From Caryophanales bacterium (lineage in GTDB: Bacteria > Bacillota_I > Bacilli_A > RF39 > UBA660), in NCBI GenBank assembly GCA_016282375.1, contig JAEEKI010000015.1, positions 1 to 54,067 of the forward strand: DNA of 54,067 nucleotides, in the 5' to 3' direction. Positions 47,745 to 54,067 of the stretch are shown piece by piece. The notes below the pieces were generated by a model. It saw only the letters and a list, made by a program, of their open reading frames with translations. It searched no databases and was not told the DNA's origin. The first letter of the stretch is position 1. Each line of letters starts with the position of its first letter. The position numbers and the translations under genes were made by a program.

Positions 47745-50073
47745 CTTTTTTTTGATATAATTTATGTTATGAGTAGATTAGTGTATTAAAGTGGAGGGAT
47801 ATAGCGTGAGAAGAATATTGTTATATGTAATTGTCATGATGCTTGCTTTATGTACATATTTATCTATATCTTATGCTTACTATAGCATTACTCCATCTGG
47901 ATCAGGTAATATTTCGGCTGATGTTAATATTTCTGGTTGTGTCTCTTTACAGGTAAGTAATACTATAAATATCAGTGGTGATTATGCAATCCCTGTTAAT
48001 GATGCTAAAGCTTTAAGTAGTAATAATTATCGAACTGAATTTACCTTATATAATCGATGTGATACAGCGCAAGAAGTACAATTAGCATTTGCACCAGGCG
48101 CTGCGAATACCATGCCTTCGAAATTGTTAGAGTATGTTGTATATGAACAAGGTAGTGCGGCTCCGACAGCAGGAACGGCACTGTTAACAAATGGTATAGA
48201 ATTAGCACCATCAGTAATTAGCGATGTAGCAACGATGACCGGAGATACAGTTTCTACAGGATATTTACTTGACAACACATTTGCCGTGGCAGCCAATTCC
48301 TCAAAATCCTATTATGCATATCTATGGATAAATAAAGATGAAGGTGGAACATCTAACACAGCTATCAATAAAGTAGTTAAAATGCATTTGGTATTAGGAA
48401 ATACTGGGGAGCTTACGAATACAACTACTTTGGCTGGTTATCTTGTTAATACTGCGCCAAGAAGTGGAACTGATACAATAACAAGTAAGGCATGGATGTT
48501 AACAGAAGACCATCCAGGTGAATGGCGATTTGCTGGTAAAAACCCAAATAACTATATATTATTTAATAATGAATTATGGCGAATAATTGGTATTATGCCT
48601 AATATGGAGTATTGTACGGGAACGTATGGTAATGCAAGTGAATGTTCGACGACAAAAACGGGTAGTTTAATTAAAATAATTCGCAATGATTCTTTGGGCG
48701 CTTTTTCCTTTGATTATAAGGCTTCAGGGGTTGGAACTTCATCAAGCTCTTATGGTTCTAACGATTGGACTGATAGTCAGTTAATGTTAATGTTAAATGG
48801 GACTAATTATCTAAAAACGGGATATAGTGCTGCTGGAACTCAGTTACATACCGCTTATACGATAACAAATAATGTTGTAAGTGGACGTGGGTATAATTAT
48901 TATAATGCAACATATAGTTACTTGGATGGTAATGGTACGACTGTATATAAGCCTACCCAAGCAACAGCTAGTGCTTATACGGCGACAGAGGCTACCTTAC
49001 CTAGTAAAATATCATCAACAGCATTATCACAAATTGCCACGGTAAAATGGAATTTGTATGGAACAGGTTCATATTCGACAGCGGCCGAGGGTTCTGCCGA
49101 AGCATGGTATAACAAAGAAAGAAATATAAATAATTCAGGAAGTGTTTATAACATGACAACGTCTGGACGAGAAAAAAGAGCCGTATATTGGTATGGTAAA
49201 GTAGGATTAATGTCTATTAGTGATTATGGCTTTGCTACTTATGGTAGTGGTGGTAGTTCATACACTAGAGCTACATGTCTAGGAATTCAGATTAATTCGT
49301 GGAGTAGTAGTTCTTACAAAACTAATTGTGCAGCGAATAGTTATTTGTGGTATACCGGTGTAACTGATACAGCTCCTGGCTCTTCTGGAGTTATTCAATG
49401 GACTTTGAATCCTCTTTCTAGTTATGCATATAGGGAGTTTTATATTAATAGTACAGGTAATATTTCATATAACAGTACTAGTACTGCTACTTATAATGTT
49501 CGTCCTGTTGTATATTTAAAGAGCGATGTAACGTATCATGGTGGGACAGGAACATGGAATGATCCATATCGAATTGATGGCTTACCATCATATTGGTTTG
49601 CACTATCAACATGGAATGAGAATACCGGACAATATGAACCTTCATATACACATCCAAATTATGGAGGAACATTACAAAGTAGTGGAACAGCAACAGGACA
49701 TAATATATATATTGGCCAAGATAGTAGTAAATATTATGCATGTGCAACTATTCAGGGCCATGAAATATGTTTAAGTCAACCATATACGCAATATGGATTA
49801 AGTGGACATACATTAAATAGTAATTTTACCAGTGCCCAACAAGCAAGTGCCAAACAAGCAATCTATCAAGCCTTTATCGATGCAGGAATCACAGTCGATA
49901 TAGGTGATTGCAGCACTTCCGGCTACATCGCTCGCTGCAATGTGGGCAACCTCTACTGTGGAGTGTACCCCGGTGGTTTTGTCCGCTGCAGCGATAGCAT
50001 TATTAACGGGTACTGTGATGTCGATGTCTCTGGTCATGCTTACTGTGCTTACTACGCTTCCCTTGAAGTTTAG
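47745..50073 (+). repeat. Second copy of duplicated surface-gene unit
   Basis: Paralogous to 44204-46479. It shares the T-tract and TATAAT (47756-47761), the leader and long stretches of the coding part. It differs in ending with a GC-rich tail that instead resembles the tail at the window start. Confidence 0.85.
47806..50073 (+). CDS. Modular surface protein with GC-rich variable C-terminal tail
   Basis: About 755 residues from GTG 47806 behind GGAGGGA. The order of parts equals the 44263 paralogue: SipW/TasA-like signal region (SISYAYYSITPSGSGN), beta domain, WRIIG domain (FNNELWRIIGIMPN, WYGKVGLMSISDYGFAT), then the module ICLSQPYTQYGLSGHT and FTSAQQASAKQAIYQAF. The last 55 codons (from about 49890) turn sharply GC-rich and use mostly NNC or NNT codons. 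They encode paired cysteine hairpins (CNVGNLYC, GFVRCSD, GYCDVDVSGHAYC). That tail matches the truncated gene at the window start. Probably an adhesin with a diversified tip; the mechanism is not shown here. Confidence 0.8.
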   Translation: MRRILLYVIVMMLALCTYLSISYAYYSITPSGSGNISADVNISGCVSLQVSNTINISGDYAIPVNDAKALSSNNYRTEFTLYNRCDTAQEVQLAFAPGAANTMPSKLLEYVVYEQGSAAPTAGTALLTNGIELAPSVISDVATMTGDTVSTGYLLDNTFAVAANSSKSYYAYLWINKDEGGTSNTAINKVVKMHLVLGNTGELTNTTTLAGYLVNTAPRSGTDTITSKAWMLTEDHPGEWRFAGKNPNNYILFNNELWRIIGIMPNMEYCTGTYGNASECSTTKTGSLIKIIRNDSLGAFSFDYKASGVGTSSSSYGSNDWTDSQLMLMLNGTNYLKTGYSAAGTQLHTAYTITNNVVSGRGYNYYNATYSYLDGNGTTVYKPTQATASAYTATEATLPSKISSTALSQIATVKWNLYGTGSYSTAAEGSAEAWYNKERNINNSGSVYNMTTSGREKRAVYWYGKVGLMSISDYGFATYGSGGSSYTRATCLGIQINSWSSSSYKTNCAANSYLWYTGVTDTAPGSSGVIQWTLNPLSSYAYREFYINSTGNISYNSTSTATYNVRPVVYLKSDVTYHGGTGTWNDPYRIDGLPSYWFALSTWNENTGQYEPSYTHPNYGGTLQSSGTATGHNIYIGQDSSKYYACATIQGHEICLSQPYTQYGLSGHTLNSNFTSAQQASAKQAIYQAFIDAGITVDIGDCSTSGYIARCNVGNLYCGVYPGGFVRCSDSIINGYCDVDVSGHAYCAYYASLEV

Positions 50074-50143
50074 TGTCTGATCGTCCCAGCGTTCTTCCGA
50101 GTATCTTAATATCTTTAATCTAATTTTGCCATTAGGCAAAATT
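49880..50143 (+). repeat. GC-rich 3' tail and flank shared with the window start
   Basis: The coding tail (about 49880-50073) and a flank (CGAGTATCTTAATATCTTTA at 50098-50117, then ATCTAATTTTGC) match the tail and flank at about 3-182. After it lies a perfect hairpin, AATTTTGCC (50122-50130) with GGCAAAATT (50135-50143), loop ATTA, not followed by T. Such a hairpin would fit the downstream element of a diversity-generating retroelement target, but could also be something else. Confidence 0.6.
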
Positions 50144-50189
50144 GAAGGCCTTTAGGCGAGTGAAATGTAGGCACATAAATATAATTATG

Positions 50190-50216
50190 AAGAAAGATGA
50201 AAGTCTTTCTTTTTTA
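50190..50216 (+). terminator. Terminator after the 47806 surface gene
   Basis: AAGAAAGA (50190-50197) pairs with TCTTTCTT (50204-50211), then T. It is a near copy of the terminator at 28937, after another surface gene of the family. Confidence 0.82.
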
Positions 50217-50266
50217 GTTGTAAATAAAGTATTTTTAAAAATTTTTTTTTGTGTTAAAATGTAGGT

Positions 50267-50899
50267 ATGAATATCATTTTAGGTAGTTATGAAATTCCGG
50301 TTAAGATTATTTATAAAAATAATCGTAATATTTATTTCCGTTTTGATGAAAATGGTGTTTTAGTAGTGACATGTCCTAGAAATACCTTAAATGATGAAAT
50401 AGCTAGTCTAATATCCAAGAATGAGGCTTCTTTACTTAAGATGTATGAACGTCATTTATCTTTGATGAAGTATAACGAGGAATTTTGGTACTTAGGAAAA
50501 AGATACGATATTATTTATGAGGACAATGTCGAAGAGGCATATATCAAGGAAGATTATCTTTATACTAAAAATAATGAGATGATAGCGTCTTTTTTAGAAA
50601 ATGAAATTCAAAAAGTTTTCGAGGAAGAAATTGCTATCTGTCGGAAATGTTTTAATAACTTACCTGAATTTAAATTAAAGACTAGAAAAATGAAAACTCG
50701 TTGGGGTGTTTGTAATCGTCGAGATAAGACTATTACTTTAAATACAGAGTTGATTAAGAAAAAAGTTGATTTGATTGATTATGTTATTATTCATGAAATG
50801 GCACACTTTTATGAAGGTAATCATTCCAAAAAGTTTTGGGCTATTGTGGAACAAGCTTGTCCAAATTATAAACTCAGGAGGTCGGAACTTAGAAAATGA
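50267..50899 (+). CDS. YgjP-like M48-type metallopeptidase (DUF45)
   Basis: A 210-residue cytosolic protein of the YgjP/SprT-like family. The zinc site HEMAHF (HExxH) lies near residue 175, with the third ligand likely in GNHSKKFW. The preceding KTRWGVCNRRDKTITLN segment is the family hallmark. Proteins of this family are often found near restriction or repair genes but their substrate is unknown. The start at 50267 has no strong SD. It overlaps the methyltransferase gene by four bases. Confidence 0.88.
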   Translation: MNIILGSYEIPVKIIYKNNRNIYFRFDENGVLVVTCPRNTLNDEIASLISKNEASLLKMYERHLSLMKYNEEFWYLGKRYDIIYEDNVEEAYIKEDYLYTKNNEMIASFLENEIQKVFEEEIAICRKCFNNLPEFKLKTRKMKTRWGVCNRRDKTITLNTELIKKKVDLIDYVIIHEMAHFYEGNHSKKFWAIVEQACPNYKLRRSELRK

Positions 50900-51615
50900 A
50901 AATAAGTAGTATTAATAATGCCAAAGTCGTATACTGGGCGAAATTAAAAATGAAAAAATATCGGGATATTGAGCACTTATTTATCGTGGAAAATGAACAT
51001 CTGGTCGAAGAGGCTATTAAAAAAGGTATTGTCATAGAAATTATTACGACTGATAAGTATGAATCATCATATCCAACTTATGAAGTAACTCCTGAGATTA
51101 TGAAGAGAATATCTTCCTTAATTGCGCCGCCAAAAGTAATGGCTGTTTGTAAACATATTGTGCCTAGTGATATATCAGGTAATGTATTATTACTAGATCG
51201 TATTCAAGATCCAGGTAATTTAGGAACCATTATTCGTAGTGCTGTAGCCTTTGGTTTTAAAACGATTATCGTTAGTAATGATACCGTAGATTATTATAAT
51301 GATAAAGTAATTCGTAGTAGTGAGGGTATGTTATTTAATATTAATATTATTCGCAGTAATTTATTAGATATGATTGAATTATTACGTAGTAAGGAGTATT
51401 CTATTTTGGGAACTGATGTTCGCGAAGGGTACGATTTACGAAATTTAAAAAAAGAAAAGTTAGCTATTATTATTGGTAATGAAGGCCAAGGCATGAATAT
51501 TGATTTACAACATGTATGTGATGGGTTTATTAATATCCCTATGAGTAAAAATTGCGAAAGTTTAAATGCTGCGGTAGCGGCTTCGATTATCATGTATGAG
51601 GTCTTTCATGAATAA
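50896..51615 (+). CDS. TrmH/SpoU family RNA 2'-O-methyltransferase
   Basis: A 239-residue SPOUT methyltransferase that should methylate a ribose 2'-OH in rRNA or tRNA. The N-terminal substrate-binding domain (KYRDIEHLFIVENEHLVEEA) is followed by the knotted SAM domain. Motif 1 is LLLDRIQDPGNLGTIIRSA, motif 2 is IIIGNEGQGM and motif 3 is IPMSKNCESLNAAVAASI. The exact target cannot be told. It overlaps rimM by eight bases, making a translation-related operon with rimM and trmD. Confidence 0.93.
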   Translation: MKISSINNAKVVYWAKLKMKKYRDIEHLFIVENEHLVEEAIKKGIVIEIITTDKYESSYPTYEVTPEIMKRISSLIAPPKVMAVCKHIVPSDISGNVLLLDRIQDPGNLGTIIRSAVAFGFKTIIVSNDTVDYYNDKVIRSSEGMLFNINIIRSNLLDMIELLRSKEYSILGTDVREGYDLRNLKKEKLAIIIGNEGQGMNIDLQHVCDGFINIPMSKNCESLNAAVAASIIMYEVFHE

Positions 51616-52087
51616 TTTAGTTTGGGTTGGGTCATCTGCAGGTCCGGTTGGTTTAAAAGGAGAAATTAAAATTATCACGGACATTAATCATCAAGATAAA
51701 ATATTTAAAGTAAATAATAAATTATGGATTAATAATGTTAGTTATATTATTAAAACAGTAAGAGAATTTAAACATAATTATATTGTTTCTTTTGAACAAT
51801 TCGATGATATTAATCAGATAGATTTATTACTTCATCAAGATATCTTTATGAATAAGGAAGATATTGGTTTAGATAAGAACGAGTTTTTATTTTCTGAAAT
51901 TATTAACTTTGCTATTATTGACAATCAAAAAAAGATTGGTGTAGTCAAAGAAATATTATTGAATAAGAAAGATTATTTTATTAAAGATGGTAGTTTAATC
52001 ATTCCGATGATTGATAAGTATTTCGTTAATGTTGATTTAGATAATAAAATAATAAATGTGCAAAACACTCAGGAGTTGATACCGTGA
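51608..52087 (+). CDS. rimM: Ribosome maturation factor RimM
   Basis: About 159 residues from ATG 51608, six bases after GAGG; the in-frame ATG at 51596 lacks an SD. RimM helps assemble the 30S head by binding S19. The N-terminal segment VWVGSSAGPVGLKGEIKI is the usual start (normally G-x-HGxxGE; here the His is Pro-Val). The PRC-barrel C-terminal domain ends IPMIDKYFVNVDLDNKIINV. trmD follows, as in most bacteria. Confidence 0.93.
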   Translation: MNNLVWVGSSAGPVGLKGEIKIITDINHQDKIFKVNNKLWINNVSYIIKTVREFKHNYIVSFEQFDDINQIDLLLHQDIFMNKEDIGLDKNEFLFSEIINFAIIDNQKKIGVVKEILLNKKDYFIKDGSLIIPMIDKYFVNVDLDNKIINVQNTQELIP

Positions 52088-52758
52088 AAATTGATATATT
52101 GTCGTTGTTTCCTAAAATGTTTGATGGCTTTTTAAACGAGTCCATTATCAAAAGAGCTATTGGTAATGACAAAGTTACTATTAATATCATAGATTTCCGT
52201 CAATATACTAAACTTAATAATAATCAAGTAGATGATACAGCTTATGGTGGTGGGTCAGGTATGGTTATCATGTGTGACCCTATTGTAAGTGCTCTAAAGG
52301 AGATTAAACAAGCAGATAGTCATACTATACTATTAGATCCTAAAGGCTCTTTATATAGTCAAAAAAAGGCTCGAGAATTGACTAATTATAAGCATTTGAT
52401 TTTGATATGTGGTCATTACGAAGGTATTGATGAAAGAATTAAACATTACGTTGATGAAGTAATCTGCATTGGCGATTATATTTTGACGGGTGGCGAGCTT
52501 GCTTCGATGATTATCGCTGATAGTGTAGTAAGATTATTACCTGGTGTTATTACTGAATCTTCGTTAGATAGTGAATCCTTTAATGAAGGACTATTAGATT
52601 ATCCAGTCTATACTAAACCACGTGTATATGATGGTTATGAAGTACCTGATGTCTTAACATCTGGTGATCATAAAAAGATAGCCGAATATCGTAAGCAAGA
52701 ATCGATTAGATTAACAAAAGAAAATCGTCCTGATTTGTGGGAGAAATATCATGAATAA
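52084..52758 (+). CDS. trmD: tRNA (guanine-N1)-methyltransferase
   Basis: TrmD makes m1G37 in tRNAs and prevents frameshifting. The 224-residue protein starts from GTG and opens IDILSLFPKMFDGFLNESI. It has the trefoil-knot motifs DTAYGGGSGMVIMCDP, LICGHYEGIDERI and CIGDYILTGGELA, and ends in the C-terminal domain (KPRVYDGYEVPDVLTSGDH). Standard in length and motifs. It overlaps rimM by four bases and the next unknown gene by eight. rplS, often next, is not found here. Confidence 0.97.
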   Translation: MKIDILSLFPKMFDGFLNESIIKRAIGNDKVTINIIDFRQYTKLNNNQVDDTAYGGGSGMVIMCDPIVSALKEIKQADSHTILLDPKGSLYSQKKARELTNYKHLILICGHYEGIDERIKHYVDEVICIGDYILTGGELASMIIADSVVRLLPGVITESSLDSESFNEGLLDYPVYTKPRVYDGYEVPDVLTSGDHKKIAEYRKQESIRLTKENRPDLWEKYHE

Positions 52759-53173
52759 ACATCTGCTTTCCCTAGTAGAGAATAAAAAGAAGGTTATTAG
52801 TATTGAAAAAAACTTTTCCTATTCTTTTGATGTTAAAAAGAAAATTGAAAAGATTGATGTTAGTCGTATCAATATTTATGACAAAGATATGATGAGTAAT
52901 TATGCTAGTTATAAATTGGAAAAAAAGTTTAAGAAATTAGTATCCTTAGTTAGGGAACAACTAGATAGTGATGATAGCGAAGATTCCTGCATGGAATGTT
53001 TAGGAATGATTTCTAAATATGAAGATATGTTAGCAAATGAGTATAAGCATTATTTGAAAGTGCAAAAATATAAAGAATTTATTACCAAGGTTACTCTTTT
53101 AAGAGATTATGTGGAAGCTCAAATAGTTGCTTTAAATCAGGAATTAGAATATAATGTAAAGGGTGGTCGGTAA
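52751..53173 (+). CDS. Small helical protein of unknown function after trmD
   Basis: A 140-residue soluble protein, strongly helical and charged, with two cysteines in one stretch (EDSCMECLGM). It begins inside the end of trmD and its stop overlaps the next start (TAATG). Tight coupling suggests it is part of the same operon. I do not recognise a family. A coiled-coil scaffold is possible but unsupported. Confidence 0.68.
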   Translation: MNKHLLSLVENKKKVISIEKNFSYSFDVKKKIEKIDVSRINIYDKDMMSNYASYKLEKKFKKLVSLVREQLDSDDSEDSCMECLGMISKYEDMLANEYKHYLKVQKYKEFITKVTLLRDYVEAQIVALNQELEYNVKGGR

Positions 53174-53562
53174 TGGTTAAAAATAGACAATTAGATGCAG
53201 CTTTTGATGATTATGAAAAATTAGGAATAGATCCAGATGAAATAATGATGATTCCTCAGGATGTATGGGCGGAATCTCAAGGACTAGATCTAGATGATGT
53301 AATGGCTTATGAAGAAGTTGATTTAGATGAATGCAAAGCACGATTAACTGATATTTCTTCAGAAATTGATGCTTTAAAAAGGACTATTGAAGAAATAAAT
53401 AGAGATCTTTTTACGGCGAGAGATTATACATTTAAAAAAAATTTGCGAAGCGATAAAGATAAAGCTTATGCCAAAATAAATAGTTTAAGATTAGAATATC
53501 GAAAAACTCTAGATGAGTTAAAAAACTTAAGAACCAAAATAAATAAACAAAGGGGTCGATAA
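53173..53562 (+). CDS. Small acidic coiled-coil protein of unknown function
   Basis: A 129-residue soluble protein. The first 55 residues are acidic (DPDEIMMIPQDVWAE, DLDDVMAYEEVDLDE). The rest is a long heptad-rich helix (ARLTDISSEIDALKRTIEEI to KTLDELKNLRTKI) with a basic end. It overlaps the preceding gene by one base. I do not recognise it. It is the last gene before a terminator. Confidence 0.68.
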   Translation: MVKNRQLDAAFDDYEKLGIDPDEIMMIPQDVWAESQGLDLDDVMAYEEVDLDECKARLTDISSEIDALKRTIEEINRDLFTARDYTFKKNLRSDKDKAYAKINSLRLEYRKTLDELKNLRTKINKQRGR

Positions 53563-53591
53563 ACAAGTATTTTCTAAATATTTGTTTTTTT
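53561..53591 (+). terminator. Terminator after the trmD operon
   Basis: CAAGTATTT and AAATATTTG pair (one G-U) across a 3-base loop and are followed by T residues. Confidence 0.8.
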
Positions 53592-53596
53592 ATTTG

Positions 53597-53625
53597 TTGA
53601 ATATCTTAACAGATTATTATAGAAT
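53597..53625 (+). promoter_or_regulatory. Promoter of the last surface gene
   Basis: TTGAAT (53597-53602) and TAGAAT (53620-53625) are 17 bases apart, just before TAGGAG and the ATG at 53644. Confidence 0.65.
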
Positions 53626-53643
53626 TATAATAGGAGTTAAAAT

Positions 53644-54067
53644 ATGAAAGCAGAAAGAAAACATAAAAAAGCAGTTAGTATTACTCTTTATATTATCGTA
53701 TTATTATTACTTTTAATTGGTGGTACTTATGCTATAGTCCAAAATATTTCATATAATACAGAAAATGTAGTAGCCTCATTGGGAAGTAGACCGGTATTTA
53801 CCTCAACATCAACAAATTCAATTGTAATGGAGGATATTCCTTTTATACCAGAAGTATCTACGGAAGAGTATGAGATAGATAATGCTACAGAGAATATTAC
53901 AGTTACTTTATCCACCAATTATGATATAAGTACGACATGTACATATGACATTGTATGGGAATGGGATACAGATGCTGATCAATATACTAAGACAACCGGT
54001 GCTACAAAAGAGTTTACAGTGTCTGGCGTTTCTAGTGATGGCAAAAGATTTAATGAAGTTCAATTAA
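53644..54067 (+). CDS. N-terminal part of a surface protein with the CTYDIVWEW domain (3' truncated)
   Basis: At least 141 residues, running off the window end. A basic start (MKAERKHKK) leads to a hydrophobic helix (about 10-28) ending GGTYAIVQNISYNT, a SipW/TasA-like signal or anchor. The following domain contains CTYDIVWEWDTD and YTKTTGATKEFTV. It matches the proteins at 6162 and 27748, the latter sharing the phrase YKKTTGATEEYV. The C-terminal modules lie outside the window. Expected to be at the surface. Confidence 0.8.
   Translation, partial: MKAERKHKKAVSITLYIIVLLLLLIGGTYAIVQNISYNTENVVASLGSRPVFTSTSTNSIVMEDIPFIPEVSTEEYEIDNATENITVTLSTNYDISTTCTYDIVWEWDTDADQYTKTTGATKEFTVSGVSSDGKRFNEVQL

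Noticed and set aside
49487-49774. Overlapping frames in the surface genes rich in His, Met and Tyr
   Set aside because: They are alternate frames of the biased Thr/Ser/Asn/Tyr-rich coding sequence, with no start signals.

Overview
The window is AT-rich DNA with every gene on the + strand, strong Shine-Dalgarno sites (often AGGTGAT or GGAGG) and many intrinsic terminators. It looks like a low-GC Firmicutes-type bacterium. The operon ireB-ruvX-yrzB-mltG-trmR-U32-U32-greA follows Bacillus gene order. murF, ddl and mltG show a peptidoglycan wall and ispH shows the MEP isoprenoid route, so this is not a wall-less mycoplasma. My best guess is an uncultured, host-associated member of the Bacilli. 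That placement is inference from gene content only.

Layout. 1-206: the 3' end of a surface-protein gene. 297-6082: lon, an alpha/beta hydrolase, a membrane-fused murF and ddl. 6162-8426: a BspA-like leucine-rich-repeat surface protein. 8558-22268: a highly unusual F-type-ATPase-like cluster. 22314-22502: a Flp-type pilin. 22614-27675: the ireB-to-greA housekeeping operon. 27748-33463: a surface protein, then a compact Tad pilus cluster. 33527-33600: tRNA-Thr. 33713-42263: small membrane proteins, ispH, hisS behind a histidine leader peptide, and several unrecognised genes. 42386-50073: three large modular surface proteins with mscL and a TRIC-type channel between them. 50267-53562: a YgjP-type protease, a SpoU methyltransferase, rimM, trmD and two unknown small genes. 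53644-end: the start of another surface protein.

The most interesting system is the cluster at 8558-22268. It encodes recognisable F1 parts (alpha, catalytic beta, a gamma and a one-domain epsilon), a ring subunit c and a membrane-anchored b-delta fusion. It also encodes three single-pass proteins with large extracellular parts, one of about 2,013 residues, and a five-helix membrane protein where subunit a would be expected. Beta keeps its P-loop and catalytic Glu, and alpha keeps the arginine finger. The c subunit, however, has alanine where the ion-carrying Asp/Glu should be, and no carboxylate anywhere in its second helix. I infer an ATP-driven rotary or mechanical machine that does not pump ions through a normal c-ring and is coupled to surface fibres. 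The idea is loosely comparable to the F1-like ATPases used by some mycoplasmas in gliding or antibody cleavage, but here a ring and stator are present.

A second theme is surface variation. Seven modular surface-protein genes are scattered singly between housekeeping operons and share N-terminal or C-terminal modules. Two of them (window start and 47806-50073) end in an unusually GC-rich tail with codons mostly of the NNY type. A shared downstream element follows each tail. This suggests, but does not prove, diversification by a retroelement (DGR) or by cassette exchange. A third point is control of hisS by a leader peptide with three consecutive His codons and mutually exclusive hairpins, in place of the T-box usual in Firmicutes.
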